Part shown: one piece after another, positions 52,300 to 63,517 of the stretch
Position numbering within the stretch: position 1 is the stretch's first letter
How the letters are laid out: each line of letters starts with the position of its first letter
Source of the DNA: Tetragonia tetragonoides
Taxonomy: Eukaryota; Streptophyta; Magnoliopsida; Caryophyllales; Aizoaceae
Direction of reading: 5' to 3'
Assembly: GCA_038025085.1 (NCBI GenBank)
Contig: CM076154.1
Span: 22,611,001 to 22,675,000, forward strand
Length of the DNA stretch: 64,000 bases
Position numbers and translations under genes: made by a program
Notes under the pieces: model-generated
What the model saw: the letters and a program-made list of their open reading frames with translations, nothing else
Database searches by the model: none
Told to the model about the DNA's origin: nothing

Positions 52300-54219
52300 A
52301 TGATAGACATTGCTATTCCAAACCTGGAAAGTCCAAGGCCAGATGGATGCAGTGTAGGGTTTTTCAAGGCAGCATGGCACATAATTGGAAATGATATTAT
52401 AGATGCAACTCAGGATTCTTTCATGACAGGGAAGCTCCTGAGAAGTGTGAACTCAACTGCTATAGCTCTTGTCCAAAAAACTGAAAATGCTTGTACTGCT
52501 GCAGTGTTTTGACCTATAGCATGCTGTAATGTGCTATATAAGGGGATCTCTAAGCTTCTGTGCATGATATTGAAGGAGATATTGCCTATGCTAGTAAGTG
52601 ATAACCAAGGGGCTTTTGTTGCTGGAAGATCTATAGCCCATAATGTGTTGATTAGCCAGGATATTATCAGAGTTTATGGAAGGAAAGATACATCCGAAGA
52701 TGCCTAATGAAGATAGATTTAAGAAAGGCATATGATACAGTTAGCTGGAGATTTATGATGGAAATTTTGGTTGAATTTGGGTTTCCAAGCAAATTCTGCA
52801 CATGGATTCAGACCTGCATGATGACCACCAACTTCTCTGTGGTTATTAATGGAGAGTTATGTGGCCACTTCAAGGGAGGGAGAGGGTTGAGACAGGGAGA
52901 TCCTATCTCTCCCCTGTTATTTGTATTAGCTATGGAATATTTGACAAGGAAAATCCAAAAAGAAGCTGCAGCACCTCCTTTCAATTTCCATCCACAGTGC
53001 AAACCTCTGAAGCTAGCAAGTCTTTGTTTTGCAGATGACTTATTGCTCTTCTGTAGAGGTGACATTGATTCAATAAGCATACTTCATAAATGCTTGAATC
53101 AGTTTACAGAGACATCAGGGCTCTGTGTCAATGGTCAAAAATCATGTATTTATACAGCAGGGATTGAGAAAGAAGTGGAGGGGAAGATCTTGAATATCAC
53201 AGGTTTGTGAAGGGTGATTTCCCTATGAAGTACTTGGGGCTTCCTCTCTCTCCCACAAAATGGAAGAAAACAGATTGTCAAATCCTTCTTGATAAGATTG
53301 ATGCAAGAATTAGATGCTGGACTAGTAGGCATTTATCCTATGCAGGAAGATGCCAATTGGTCAATTCTGTGCTCTTCTCCTTGCAAGTTTATTGGGCTTC
53401 AATGTTTATTTTGCCACAGCATATTGTGCAAAAAGTGAAGCAGTCTTGTAGGAAATTCCTCTGGGGGCAAGATGAGAAGAAAGTGCCTTTAGTTGCCTGG
53501 GATCAGGATTGCAAAACTAAGGCAGCAGGGGGATTGAATGTAAAGAGCTGCGAAGTTTGGAACACTGCTGCAATTGGCAAGCACATATATTATGGGTAAA
53601 ATGGGTTCATTCCATTCATATGAAACAGAGGGACTTCTGGGATTATGATGCAAAAGGAGGGAACAGTTGGTATTGGCAGAAAATCAACAAGCTCAAATGG
53701 AAGTTTAAAGATGGTTATTCTCAAGACACTGTCTGGGGGCAGTATAAAACTGGTGCATACACAATAAAAAGTGGTTATAAGTGGCTCAAAGGGGGTGATC
53801 CAAAACTGCCAAGGGCGAAGGAAATTTGGTGTAGAACTTCCTCTCCTAAGCATGCTTTTATCCTCTGGTTGGCAATTTTGAACAGATTATTGACAAAAGA
53901 GAGGCTAGTCAAGTTTCAGATCCCAGGGGTTGATCCTATTTGCTGGTTGTGTGACTCTGAAGATGAGAGCATTGCACATCTGTTCTGCATATGCCCTTTT
54001 ACTCGGGAAGTATTACATCTGGCTTTTCACTGGATTGATGTTAAAACTCAAAGAACTGACCTGCAGGGGATACTCAGATGGATCAGTAGAGAAAAATGGC
54101 CAAGAATACAGAAGCATACTGCATGTGCAGCAGTTGCAGCAGTGGTTTATGCAGTCTGGATGGAAAGAAATGGAAGAATGCATCAGCAGCCTCACTCTAC
54201 TCCTTTTTACAGCTTTTAG
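52300..54219 (+). pseudogene. L1 ORF2 remnant: RT and zf-RVT
   Basis: Pieces: 52300-52512 (FFKAAWHIIGNDI...), 52513-52706 with stops (PIACCNVLYKGISKLLC, DNQGAFVAGRSIAHN), 52707-53210 (MKIDLRKAYDTVSWRFM, GLRQGDPISPLLFVLAMEYL, LCFADDLLLFCRG with FADD), 53207-53599 (PMKYLGLPLSPTKWKKTDC, LSYAGRCQLVNSVLFSLQVYW) and 53557-54219 (zf-RVT region: SPKHAFILWLAILNRLLTKERL, CWLCDSEDESIAHLFCIC). At least two stops and two frameshifts. Endonuclease and ORF1 are absent through 5' truncation. Confidence 0.82.
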
Positions 54220-54417
54220 AGAGAATTAAATTCAGCATTTGTAATAGAGTTCAATTTTTTTTTTGCTTGTAAGAAAACCACTAGTGTAAGTAGGTTCATT
54301 GAACATTTGCTTGGTTGAGCTTGTCTTTGGTTCACATGATGCGAAGCCAAGGAAAGCTTTGTAATGGTTGTTTTGGTTGGTAATAATAATACTCTTAATT
54401 TGTTACCAAAAAAAAAA
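52300..54417 (+). mobile_element. L1-type LINE, 5'-truncated and decayed
   Basis: From 52300 the sequence matches ORF2 of the LINE at 55588 at protein level, beginning in the RT (SPRPDGCSVGFFKAAWHIIG) and ending with zf-RVT, a 3' untranslated region and a poly-A run (54407-54417). The poly-A abuts the satellite at 54418, so it probably inserted into the satellite as well. It is a different and older subfamily than the two copies to its right. Confidence 0.82.
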
Positions 54418-55587
54418 GCCTATGAGAGATCCAATAACCGACCCTAGGGGGCTCCCTTGCGATATGGGGCGAAAATATTAACGTCGAAAAGTTTGTGTCC
54501 GGAGGCCCAGAAAACGCCCCCTAGAGCATTCCCGGGGCCCGGTTCCGTTTTTGCCCGAAATTTTTTCGGGGGCTCTATTATGGCCCTAGGGGACCCCCGG
54601 TGGCCCGGGAGGGTCAACTTCATCCCCGAACTCCGATATCACACATGTCGCCGGTATTTCGACCCTATACATTGGCATCGCGTAAAAACGCCCTTACAAG
54701 CCTATCAGAGACCCAAAAACCGACCCTAGGTTCCTCCCAGGTCCCATAGGGGTCTCCCCTACGATATGGGGTGAAAATATTAACGTCGAAAAGTTTGTGT
54801 CCGGAGGGCTAAAACACGTCCACTAGAGCATTCCCGCGGCCCGATTTCCGTTTTCGCCCGAAATTTTTTCGGGGGCCCTATTATGGCCGTAGGGGATCCC
54901 CTGTGCCCCGGGAGGGTCAACTTCATCCCCGAACTCCAATATCACACATGTCGCCCATTTTCAGGCCTTTACATTAGCATCGCGTAAAAACGCCCTTACA
55001 AACCTATTAGAGACCCAATAAACGACCCTAGCGTCCTTCCATGTCCCATAGGGGTCTCCCCTACGATATGGGGCGAAAATATTAACGTCGAAAAGTTTAT
55101 GTCCGGAGGCCCAAAACACGTCCCCTAGAGCATTCCCGGGGCCCGGTTTCCGTTTTCCCCCGAAATTGTTTTGGGGGCTCTATTATGGCCCTAGGGGACC
55201 CCCGATGCCCTGGGAGGGTCAACTTCATCCCCGAACTCCGATATCACACATGTTGCCCGTTTTCGGGCCTTAACATTCGCATCGCGTAAAACCGCCCTTA
55301 CAAGCCTATCAGAGACCCAATAACCGACCCTAGGGGCCTCCCATGTCCCCTAGGGGTCTCCCGTGCGATATGGGGCGAAAATATTAACGTCGAAAAGTTT
55401 GTGCCCGGAGGCCCAGAAAATGCGCCCTAGAGCATTCCTTGGGCCCGGTTTCCGTTTTTGCCCAAAGTTTTTTCGGGGGCTCTATTATGGCCCTAGGGGA
55501 CCCCCGGTGCCCTGGGAGGGTCAACTTCATCCCGGTACTCCGATATCAAACATGTCGCCCGTTTTCGGGCTTTAACATTCGCATCGC
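54418..55587. repeat. GC-rich satellite, 302-bp unit, four copies
   Basis: Units start with (G/A)CCTAT(C/T)AGAGACCC at 54418 (282 bp, short), 54700 (302), 55002 (302) and 55304 (cut at 55587 by the LINE). Each contains ATATGGGGCGAAAATATTAA, TCCGGAGGC, CATTCCCG(G/C)GGCCCG and CATCCCCGAACTCC-like segments. It resumes at 63359. The short unit lacks about 20 bp around the CTCCCATGTCCC part. Confidence 0.9.
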
Positions 55588-55662
55588 TCTCACCTCTCTC
55601 TAAAATGCTCCCACCTCTATCCTCTACACCGTCCGTCCGCCATTGACGCACTGTGAGTTCTA

Positions 55663-57030
55663 ATGGGGAAGAAAGATAAGGCAAAACGAGGGGGCGAAAA
55701 GCAAGATGAAATTGGAGGAAACTCAGCACCACCAGGGCCGACGAAAACAGTGATTCAGAGACAAAATTCAAGCATGACCCGAGACAACCTAGATCGGGTT
55801 GTGCGTAACCTAACTGACGAATTGGAGGCACCGGAGGTCATGACACCTGAAACTATTCAACAAATGGAAATTGCGAGAGAAAAGATCAATTCCTGGCACT
55901 CAAAAATGAAAGAAAAGGCAAGAACACACTCTTCGTCTGAGGATGAAGATGACGGCCCAGAACAGACCAAACAGCTAGAGACAGCTACTGCAGGTAATAT
56001 CTCAGCCTGGGATAAATTTGACATATCCAAATTAAAGAATTCTGGATTTAAATTGGATTTTGTTGAGCCAACTATGCATGATGGTAAACCTGTAGGGGAA
56101 ATTAGCTACTTGGATATAGAATCTGAAATCAATTACTGGAGCAAAGCTGTTGTTTGCTATATTATGGGATCAAAACCACCAATTAATGTGTTAAGTGGGT
56201 ACTTAAGAAGAATCTGGGCAAATCGTGGGATGAACAAAATAGCCATGATGAAAAATGGCTTGGTGTTGGTTAGGTTTGATTCAATAGAGCAAACAGATGT
56301 TGTAATTCAAGAGGGAGTATACCATTTTGACAACAAACCTATGATAGTGAGGCAGTGGTCTGAAAATGTGGATTATGCACAGGAAGAATTGAGCTCAGTG
56401 CCTATTTGGGTTAAATTTCCGGGTCTTAATGTGAAATATTGGAATGCTAAGGGATTGAGCAAGATTGCGAGCCTTGTAGGAAGACCAATGATGGCTGACA
56501 AAAACACAGAGCTCAAAGTTGGGATCCAGTTTGCTAGAGTTTTGATTGAGGTGATAGTGGGATCTGAATACCCCAGCAAGGTGCATTACAAGAATGAAAA
56601 AGGCAATATTGTGGAACAGGAAGTGGAATATGACTGGAAGCCTATTCTCTGCAAACACTGCAAACAATATAGCCATACTGAGGAAGAATGCAGAAAGAAA
56701 ACAACAGCAGCCCCTATGCCACAAACATTGCCTGCACAGAAGACACAAACCTTGCCTCCTAGGACTCAACATTGGCAGATTGAAGGAAGAGGGAGAGGAA
56801 GAGCCTGGAATACAGGGAGAGGAGCTAGAGCAGGTAGAGGCCAGTACAAAAAAATTCAACAGCCTACAACTGGATCTCAGATGCAGAACAGTTTTGAAAT
56901 CCTGCAAAATGAAGAAGAAGCACAGGAGGCACAGACAGATACACTGGAGCCAGAACAACAGAAAGTTCAGAATGCAGTTGAGTTGCCATTACATGGTAAG
57001 TCTCCTACCTTGACTGTTGGTCATGGATAG
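55663..57030 (+). CDS. LINE ORF1: DUF4283-type RNA-binding protein
   Basis: 455 residues, intact. Residues 1-130 are basic then acidic and likely disordered (MGKKDKAKRGG; SSSEDEDDGPE). Residues about 150-310 match the DUF4283 domain of plant L1 ORF1 proteins (YWSKAVVCYIMGSKPPINVL, RIWANRGMNKIAMMKNGLVLVRF, PMIVRQWSENVDY, VPIWVKFPGLNVKYWNAKGL). A zinc-knuckle CKHCKQYSHTEEEC lies at about 336-349. A Gly/Arg-rich RGRGRAWNTGRGARAGRG segment follows. ORF1 binds LINE RNA in the ribonucleoprotein particle. Its stop codon overlaps the ORF2 start. Confidence 0.85.
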   Translation: MGKKDKAKRGGEKQDEIGGNSAPPGPTKTVIQRQNSSMTRDNLDRVVRNLTDELEAPEVMTPETIQQMEIAREKINSWHSKMKEKARTHSSSEDEDDGPEQTKQLETATAGNISAWDKFDISKLKNSGFKLDFVEPTMHDGKPVGEISYLDIESEINYWSKAVVCYIMGSKPPINVLSGYLRRIWANRGMNKIAMMKNGLVLVRFDSIEQTDVVIQEGVYHFDNKPMIVRQWSENVDYAQEELSSVPIWVKFPGLNVKYWNAKGLSKIASLVGRPMMADKNTELKVGIQFARVLIEVIVGSEYPSKVHYKNEKGNIVEQEVEYDWKPILCKHCKQYSHTEEECRKKTTAAPMPQTLPAQKTQTLPPRTQHWQIEGRGRGRAWNTGRGARAGRGQYKKIQQPTTGSQMQNSFEILQNEEEAQEAQTDTLEPEQQKVQNAVELPLHGKSPTLTVGHG

Positions 57031-60000
57031 GATACTAGTATGGAATGTTAGAGACCTAAATGGCCCAAATAAACAAAGGGATGTTGCCCTTTTTTGTAAA
57101 GAAAATAAATGTGGAATGGTGGCTTTTTTAGAAACTAAAATCAGATTAGCTAACCTTGGAAAATACAAAAATAGCTTCATGCCAGGCTGGGAATCTTATA
57201 GCAATCACAATGAACACAATTTAGGTAGAATCTGGTTAAGATGGTTACCAAATTGCTTTCATGTGGATATTTTATTCTCTTCTATGCAAATGGTTATATG
57301 CAAAGTGGTTAATATTGTGGAAAAAAAAGAATTTGTGGCTAGTTTTGTCTATGGCCTAAATGAAAAAGAAGAAAGGAAAATCCTTTGGAAAGACCTATCA
57401 GATTTTGCTAGCAATTGTAATAAACCATGGTTTGTTGGGGGAGACTTCAATAATGTTATGCTAGCTGAAAATAGAGAAGGAGGAAATCTAGTTACATTCT
57501 CTGAAACCCAGGAGTTTAAAGAGTGTATTGAGCTGAGCTTCCTCACTGAAATGAGATGGTCAGGGTGCAAGTTTACATGGAATAATAGGCATGAAAGAGG
57601 GGGGAGAGTATACTCTAAAATAGATTGGGCCTTTGCAAACAGCCTCTGGTTCCAGGAATTTGATCAATTTGATCTTAAATTCCACCCAGAGGGAGTTTCA
57701 GACCATTCCCCAATCTGTTTGGCCCTTCAAACAGAACCTGTAAACACAAAGACACCCTTCAAATACTTCAACATGTGGAGCCTCCACTCTGAATTCCATG
57801 CTATGGTGCAGCAAGCATGGAACTTCAGAACACAAGGCACAAAAATGTTCAGAGTGTACAGGAAACTGAAAAAGGTGAGACAAGTGCTGAAGAGCTTAAA
57901 CAGAAATGAATTTAGGGACATTCTAGCACAAGCAGACTTTGCAAGAGCAACCATGACTCAAGCCCAGATTGCTGCGAATAATGAGCCCTTAAATGAGGAA
58001 ACACAGCACAAGGAATTACAGGCCAGGAAAAAATATAATGAGCTGAATATGGCTGCAGAAAACTTCCTACAGCAGAAAAGTAAGGCAAAGTGGGTGCAGC
58101 TGGGGGATGGAAACACACATTTCTTCCATGCAATTATGAAGCAAAGAAAACACAAGAATAGAGTGCACTCAATCAGAACACAGCAGGGGACTCTACTGGA
58201 AGATAAACAGATGGTTATGGAGGAATTTGTGAGATTTTACAAAGAAATGTTGGGAGTCTCAGGGGATAGAGCAACTACAGCAGAAGCCAGTTTCTTCTCG
58301 GCAGGACACAAACTGGACATACATCAACAAATGAACCTCATTGCTCCAGTTAGTGCCACTGAGGTGAAAACAACAATGTTTGAGATAGATTGCAACAAAA
58401 GCCCGGGCCCAGATGGATTTGGTGCAGGCTTCTTCAAGGCAGCCTGGCATATTGTAGGGAATGAAGTGACTGAAGCTATCATTGACTTCTTTGAGTCATC
58501 TAGAATGCTTAAAGAAGTGAATGCTACAAACCTATGCCTTATACAGAAGATACAAAACCCAGAGAAGGCATCTGATTTCAGACCCATAGCATGCTGCAAC
58601 ACAATTTACAAGTGCATATCCAAGATCATGTGTGGAAGACTCGCAAAAGTTCTGCCAGTGCTTGTTTCAGAGAACCAAGGAGCCTTTGTGGCTCAGAGAT
58701 CAATTGTGAACAACATCATGATATGTCAGGACCTTATTAAGCACTACAACAGGAAACAGTCCTCTCCTAGATGCTTGATGAAGATAGACCTGAGGAAAGC
58801 ATATGACACAATACATTGGGGATTTGTGAAGGAAATGCTACAAGGGTATGGGTTTCCTGCAAAATTCAGTGGATGGCTAATTGAATGCATCCAAACAGCA
58901 AGCTTCAGCATCAATCTGAATGGGGAAACATATGGATACTTCACTGCAAAACGTGGCATTAGACAGGGTGATCCAATCTCTCCACTAATTTTTGTATTAG
59001 TTATGGAATACCTGTCTAGAATACTGAAATTAGCATGTATGGATAGAAGCTTCAGCTGGCACCCCATGTGCAAAGACCTTGGCCTGAATCATTTATGCTT
59101 TGCTGATGACCTAATGTGCTTCTGCAAAGCTGCCCCAGAACCTGTGAGCATCATGATGAACAGCATAAACCACTTCTCACAAGCCACTGGCCTATATGCA
59201 AACAAGGAAAAATCAAACATTTATGTTGCAGGGGTTAATGAACAAATGAAAAATGAATTACTGCACATCTCAGGATTCAGAGAGGGAACTCTACCCATGA
59301 AACATCTGGGTGTCCCTCTATCCCCTTCAAAATGGAGCAAAATTGATTGTGAGTGCTTGGTGGACAAAATGACTAGGAAATTGCAGATCTGGGCCTCCAG
59401 AAACCTCTCTTATGCAGGAAGAGTACAATTAATTAATTCTGTGTTATTTTCCATACATGTATACTGGTCTAGCATATTCATTATGCCTACTGGGGTACTG
59501 AAAAGTGTGGAGCAAAAATGCAGATTTTTCTTATGGGGGACAACTGAACAGAAACACAAGACAAGCTTGGTGGCATGGGACATGGTGTGTAGACCAAGGA
59601 AAAATGGTGGACTAAATGTGAAAAACTGCAAATGGTTTAACATAGCTCTAAATGGTAAGCATATCTGGGACCTGGCCACAAAGAAAGACACACTCTGGGT
59701 AAGATGGATCAATGGAGTGTACCTGAAAGGTGTAAACCTCTGGAACTATGCTCCAGTCTGGGGTTCTAGCTGGTACTAGAACAAGCTGAACAAGACCAAA
59801 AGCCACTTTCAGGCACATTACACTACAAGAGGAGCTTGGAAGCTTGAAACTGATGGCCTATATAATGCTGCAAGTGGATACAGAATGTTGCAAGGAAATA
59901 TTCCAAAATACAGACATGCAGATTTAATCTGGGGGGGATTATCCATGCCTAGGCAAAGTTTCTGCCTCTGGCTAGCACAAAAGGGAAGACTGTTGACCAA

Positions 60001-60418
60001 AGATAGGCTGAAGAGAATGGGATTCTTGAATGGGGATGAAATATGCTACATGTGCAAGCTGAAACCAGAAGACCACAACCATCTGTTGTTTACATGCAAA
60101 GTGTCAACAGAAGTCCTGGAACAATTGAAGAATTGGCTGACAATTTCAGCAAAAGCCAAAACAATCCAAGGAATGCTCAACTGGATAAGTAGGCAAAAAT
60201 GCTCGAGAATCAGAAAAGGAGTGTATGCATCTGGGCTAGCAGCAGCTGTGTATTGGGTTTGGAAATGCAGAAATACTCATTTTGCTGGGGAAGGCAACAT
60301 TCCAGTATCACAAATCATGCAACAGATACAGCAAACTGTCAGAATCAAAACCCAACACTGCAGCAGCAGCAAGAGAAAGATTTCCAGCAGGGATAAGAGA
60401 TGGATAGATGAGATATAG
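57023..60418 (+). pseudogene. LINE ORF2: endonuclease-RT-zinc finger with one stop
   Basis: From ATG 57023, which overlaps the ORF1 stop in ATGGATAG, the frame is open to a TAG at 59777-59779 and then open again in the same frame to 60418. Endonuclease: NVRDLNGPNKQ, FLETKI (E37), FVGGDFNNVM, SDHSPICLAL. RT: NKSPGPDGFGAGFF, FRPIACCNTIYKCISKIM, ENQGAFVAQRSI, MKIDLRKAYDTIHW, RQGDPISPLIFVLVMEYL and FADD at residues 693-696. After the stop comes the zf-RVT region (MPRQSFCLWLAQKGRLLTKDRL, CYMCKLKPEDHNHLLFTC). Product would nick DNA and copy LINE RNA; the stop removes the C-terminal zinc finger. The sister copy has a Trp codon at this place. Confidence 0.85.
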
Positions 60419-61386
60419 AGATCCCAGAAGCACTGCAAGAAGAGAGATAAGGTGCAAATTATTCAGCAAAAAGGCAGCACAGCAAGGTAGAAGCAGGACT
60501 CCTCAAACCCTCAGCAGAGTACCAAGAACACTGCAAGGCATCAGAATATGTGCAGGAAAAAGGAAGCAGAATTCAGTAGGGTTAGGAGGAAGAAGATCTC
60601 ATCAGGGTCTCAACAGAGAATCAAGCAACCCCACCAGGTGTCAGAACATATACAGGAAATAGAAAGCAGATGCAGAAGGGGAGCAAAAGCAGAAACCAGG
60701 AAGTGAACCAGGCAGCAGGACCCAGCAAATAATCAGGGAAAGGTTGCTGGAGAAAAGCAGAGCAAGAAATGTAACAGAAAAACAGAAGAAATTGGAAACT
60801 AGAAGGGAATGGCAGGACTTAGTAGCAGGTTGCAGGTTACAGAAGAAACACAGCAGATTCAGAAGGGGAAAAGTAGCAAGGTGCAGAAAATAGGTTGTTG
60901 AACCAGGCAGCAGGATCCAGCAGCCAACCAGGAGCAGGCTACGGAAGATAGACAGAGCAAGAAATGAAACAGAAAGCAGAAAGATTGGAAAGCTAGTAGA
61001 AGCTGTTTCAGCCGGTAAGCAGCAGCATGTTGAAGAAGCAAGGCAGAATGTGGAATGAAACAGTTCCAAGCAGAGTTGAAAAGCTAGAAGAAGTTGCAAT
61101 ATTTGTAGCTATTTATGTTTTTGTATTTTGCTGTAAGTCAGAAATAATTTTTGCAAATTGTAATATTTACAGAGATGGTGAGAAACAATTTTTTGCAAAT
61201 TGTAATGTTTATAGAGATGGTGAACCACTGCCTGTAGTGAGTTGCACCAGATTGAAGGGTTGTAAGGTAGTAGAGGGATGTGGCAAAAAGGAACCCTACC
61301 TAGTAGGTGGCCTTGGATCTGCATTGGCTAAGGATTGTAATCTTGTTACATTACAGTGAGCAATAATACAATTTCTGACTTGCACC
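60419..61386 (+). other. LINE 3' UTR with internal duplications
   Basis: Purine-rich, GCAG-rich DNA. A block of about 180 bp (about 60670-60810) recurs at about 60865-61010; shared parts include GAACCAGGCAGCAGGA(C/T)CC and CAGAGCAAGAAATG(T/A)AACAGAAA. Near the end TTTGCAAATTGTAAT.TT and AGAGATGGTGA occur twice about 50 bases apart. Confidence 0.65.
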
Positions 61387-61410
61387 AAAAAAAAAAAACA
61401 TTCGCATAGC

Positions 61411-62604
61411 TTAGCAGGGGTGGATGTACAAGGAAAAAATGCACTGTTACAACTCTCAGGCTTCAGGGAGGGTACTTTGCCCATGAGATACCTAGGTGTC
61501 CCACTATCCCCCTCAAAATGGAGCAAAATAGATTGTGAATGTCTGGTGGACAAAATGACAAAAAGGATGCAGATATGGGCCTCGAGGAACCTTTCATACG
61601 CAGGGAGAGTCCAACTAGTAAACTCTGTACTATTCTCCATTCATGTATACTGGTCAAGTATCTTTATTTTGCCAACCGGGGTACTAAAAAGTGTGGAGCA
61701 AAAATGCAGATTTTTCTTGTGGGGGACAACTGAGCAGAAGCATAAGACAAGTTTTGTGGCATGGGATATGGTATGCAGACCAAGGAACAATGGAGGACTT
61801 AATGTTAAGAATTGCAAATGGTTCAACATAGCTCTGAATGGCAAGCACATCTGGGATATTGCAACAAAAAAAGACACACTGTGGGTGAAGTGGATCAATG
61901 GGATTTATCTGAAAGGGGTTAACATCTGGAATTATGCTCCAGTATGGGGCACAAGTTGGTACTGGAACAAACTGAACAAGATCAAAAGTTACTTCCAGGG
62001 GCAATACACAGCAAGGGGGGTATGGAAATTTGCTTCTGATGGTATTTACTCTGCTGGAAATGGATACAGAATGCTACAAGGTAACATGACAAAATGCAGG
62101 CACGCAGACTTGATATGGGGGAAGATATCCATGCCTAGACATAGTTTTTGCCTATGGCTGGCTCAAATGGATAGATTGCTAACAAAGGACAGATTACAGA
62201 GGATGGGATTTCTGAATGGGGATGCCTTATGCTATCTGTGCAAGCAGGAACCAGAGGAACACAACCACCTGTTCTTCAAATGCAAAGTGTCAGCAGAAGT
62301 CCTGGAACAGATAAGGGGATGGTTGCAAATTTCAGCAAGAGCAAGTACAATTCAGGGGATGTTTAACTGGATCAGCAGACAAAAATGCTCGAGAATCAGA
62401 AAGGAAGTTTATGCATCAGGGTTAGCAGCAGCAGTGTACTGGATATGGAGATGCAGAAATACTCATTTTGCTGGCAAAGGCAGCATACCAGTGCCACAGA
62501 TGATACAACAGGTCCAGCAAGCAGTCAGATGCAGAATCCAACAATGCTGCAACAGCAAGAGGAAGATCTCCAGCAGGGACAAGATCTGGATAGGGGGGAT
62601 ATAG
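61411..62604 (+). pseudogene. LINE ORF2 3' part: RT thumb and zf-RVT
   Basis: An open frame of about 394 codons with no real start (first codon in the track of homology is GTG at 61420). It reads LSGFREGTLPMRYLGVPLSP, LSYAGRVQLVNSVLFSIHVYW, KCRFFLWGTTEQKHKTSFVAW, then zf-RVT SMPRHSFCLWLAQMDRLLTKDRL and CYLCKQEPEEHNHLFFKC, and SRIRKEVYASGLAAAVYWIW to the end. It has no stop where the full-length copy has TAG. The RT catalytic core is missing through 5' truncation, so it is not functional. Confidence 0.85.
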
Positions 62605-63333
62605 TCTGAAATTAAACTGGATCACAACAAGGAATAAAGCAAACAGAAAGATTACACCAGACAGAAAGGCAGAAAAGCAAAACTCAACAGGGTGTCCTGG
62701 CATTTTTGCAAGGTACCAGGAACATGTGCAGGAAATGGACAGCAGGTTCCAGAAGGGAATCAGAAGCAGGTTGATGCAGCCAGACTCTAACTCAGGTAGC
62801 AGGAACCAGTAGATTGCACAGGAACCCAGCAGGGTGCTGATGCAGGAAAGAAGGTGGAATTAATCAGCTCTGAAAGACTGCACCAACAGAGGATTCAGAG
62901 TAGAGGGCAGAAGCAAAGCAGAAGCAGGAAGAAGCAGATTCAGTGGAAAACAAGGAAATTCTGTAATCAGCAGCAGGTTGATGTAGCAAGGCAGAATGAG
63001 GAATGTAACAGCTCCAAACAGAGTCGAAAAGCTAGAAGAAGTTGTAACATTTTTAGCTATATATGTTTTTGTATTTTGCTGTAAGTCAGAAATAATTTTT
63101 GCAAATTGTAATGTTTATAGAGATGGTGAGGATTAATTTTTGTAAATTGTAATGTGTACAGAGATGGTGAACCACTGCCTGTAGTGAGTTGCACCAGATT
63201 GAAGGGTTGTAAGGTAGTAGAGGGATGTAGCAAAAAGGAACCCTACCTAGTAGGTGGCCTTGGATCTGCATTGCCTAAGGACTGTAATCTTGTTACATTA
63301 CAGTGAGCAATAATACAATTTCTGACTTGCACC
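62605..63333 (+). other. 3' UTR of the sister LINE
   Basis: Same GCAG/purine-rich character as 60419-61386; the last 300 bases (from GAAAAGCTAGAAGAAGTTG) are nearly identical between copies, ending ATTTCTGACTTGCACC plus poly-A. Confidence 0.6.
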
Positions 63334-63358
63334 AAAAAAAAAAAAACATTCGCATCGC

Positions 63359-63517
63359 GTAAAACCACCCTTACAAGCCTATCAGAGACCCAATAACCTA
63401 CCCAAGGGCCCTCCCATGTCCCCTAGGGGTCTCCCGTACGATATGGGGCAAAAATATTAACGTCGAATACATTGCGTCCGGAGGCCCAGAAAACGACCCT
63501 AGAGCATTCCCGGGGCA
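63359..63517. repeat. Satellite continuation, partial unit
   Basis: Resumes the 302-bp satellite exactly after the LINE target duplication: end of one unit, then GCCTATCAGAGACCC at 63378 and onward to CATTCCCGGGGC, where the sequence switches to a different array. Confidence 0.88.

Larger units (their letters stand above)
55588..61398 (+). mobile_element. Full-length L1-type LINE
   Basis: Short 5' UTR (55588-55662), ORF1 (55663-57030), ORF2 (57023-60418, one stop), long 3' UTR (60419-61386) and poly-A (61387-61398). Target duplication: ACATTCGCATCGC at 55575-55587 in the satellite and ACATTCGCATAGC at 61398-61410 after the poly-A. It is nearly intact and so recent. Confidence 0.9.
61411..63345 (+). 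mobile_element. 5'-truncated sister LINE copy at the same target
   Basis: Homology to the LINE at 55588 begins in late RT (matching about 59226 there) and runs to a poly-A at 63334-63346. It is flanked by ACATTCGCATAGC (61398-61410) and ACATTCGCATCGC (63346-63358), the same target 13-mer used by the full-length copy. Its 3' UTR (62605-63333) is shorter. Confidence 0.88.
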
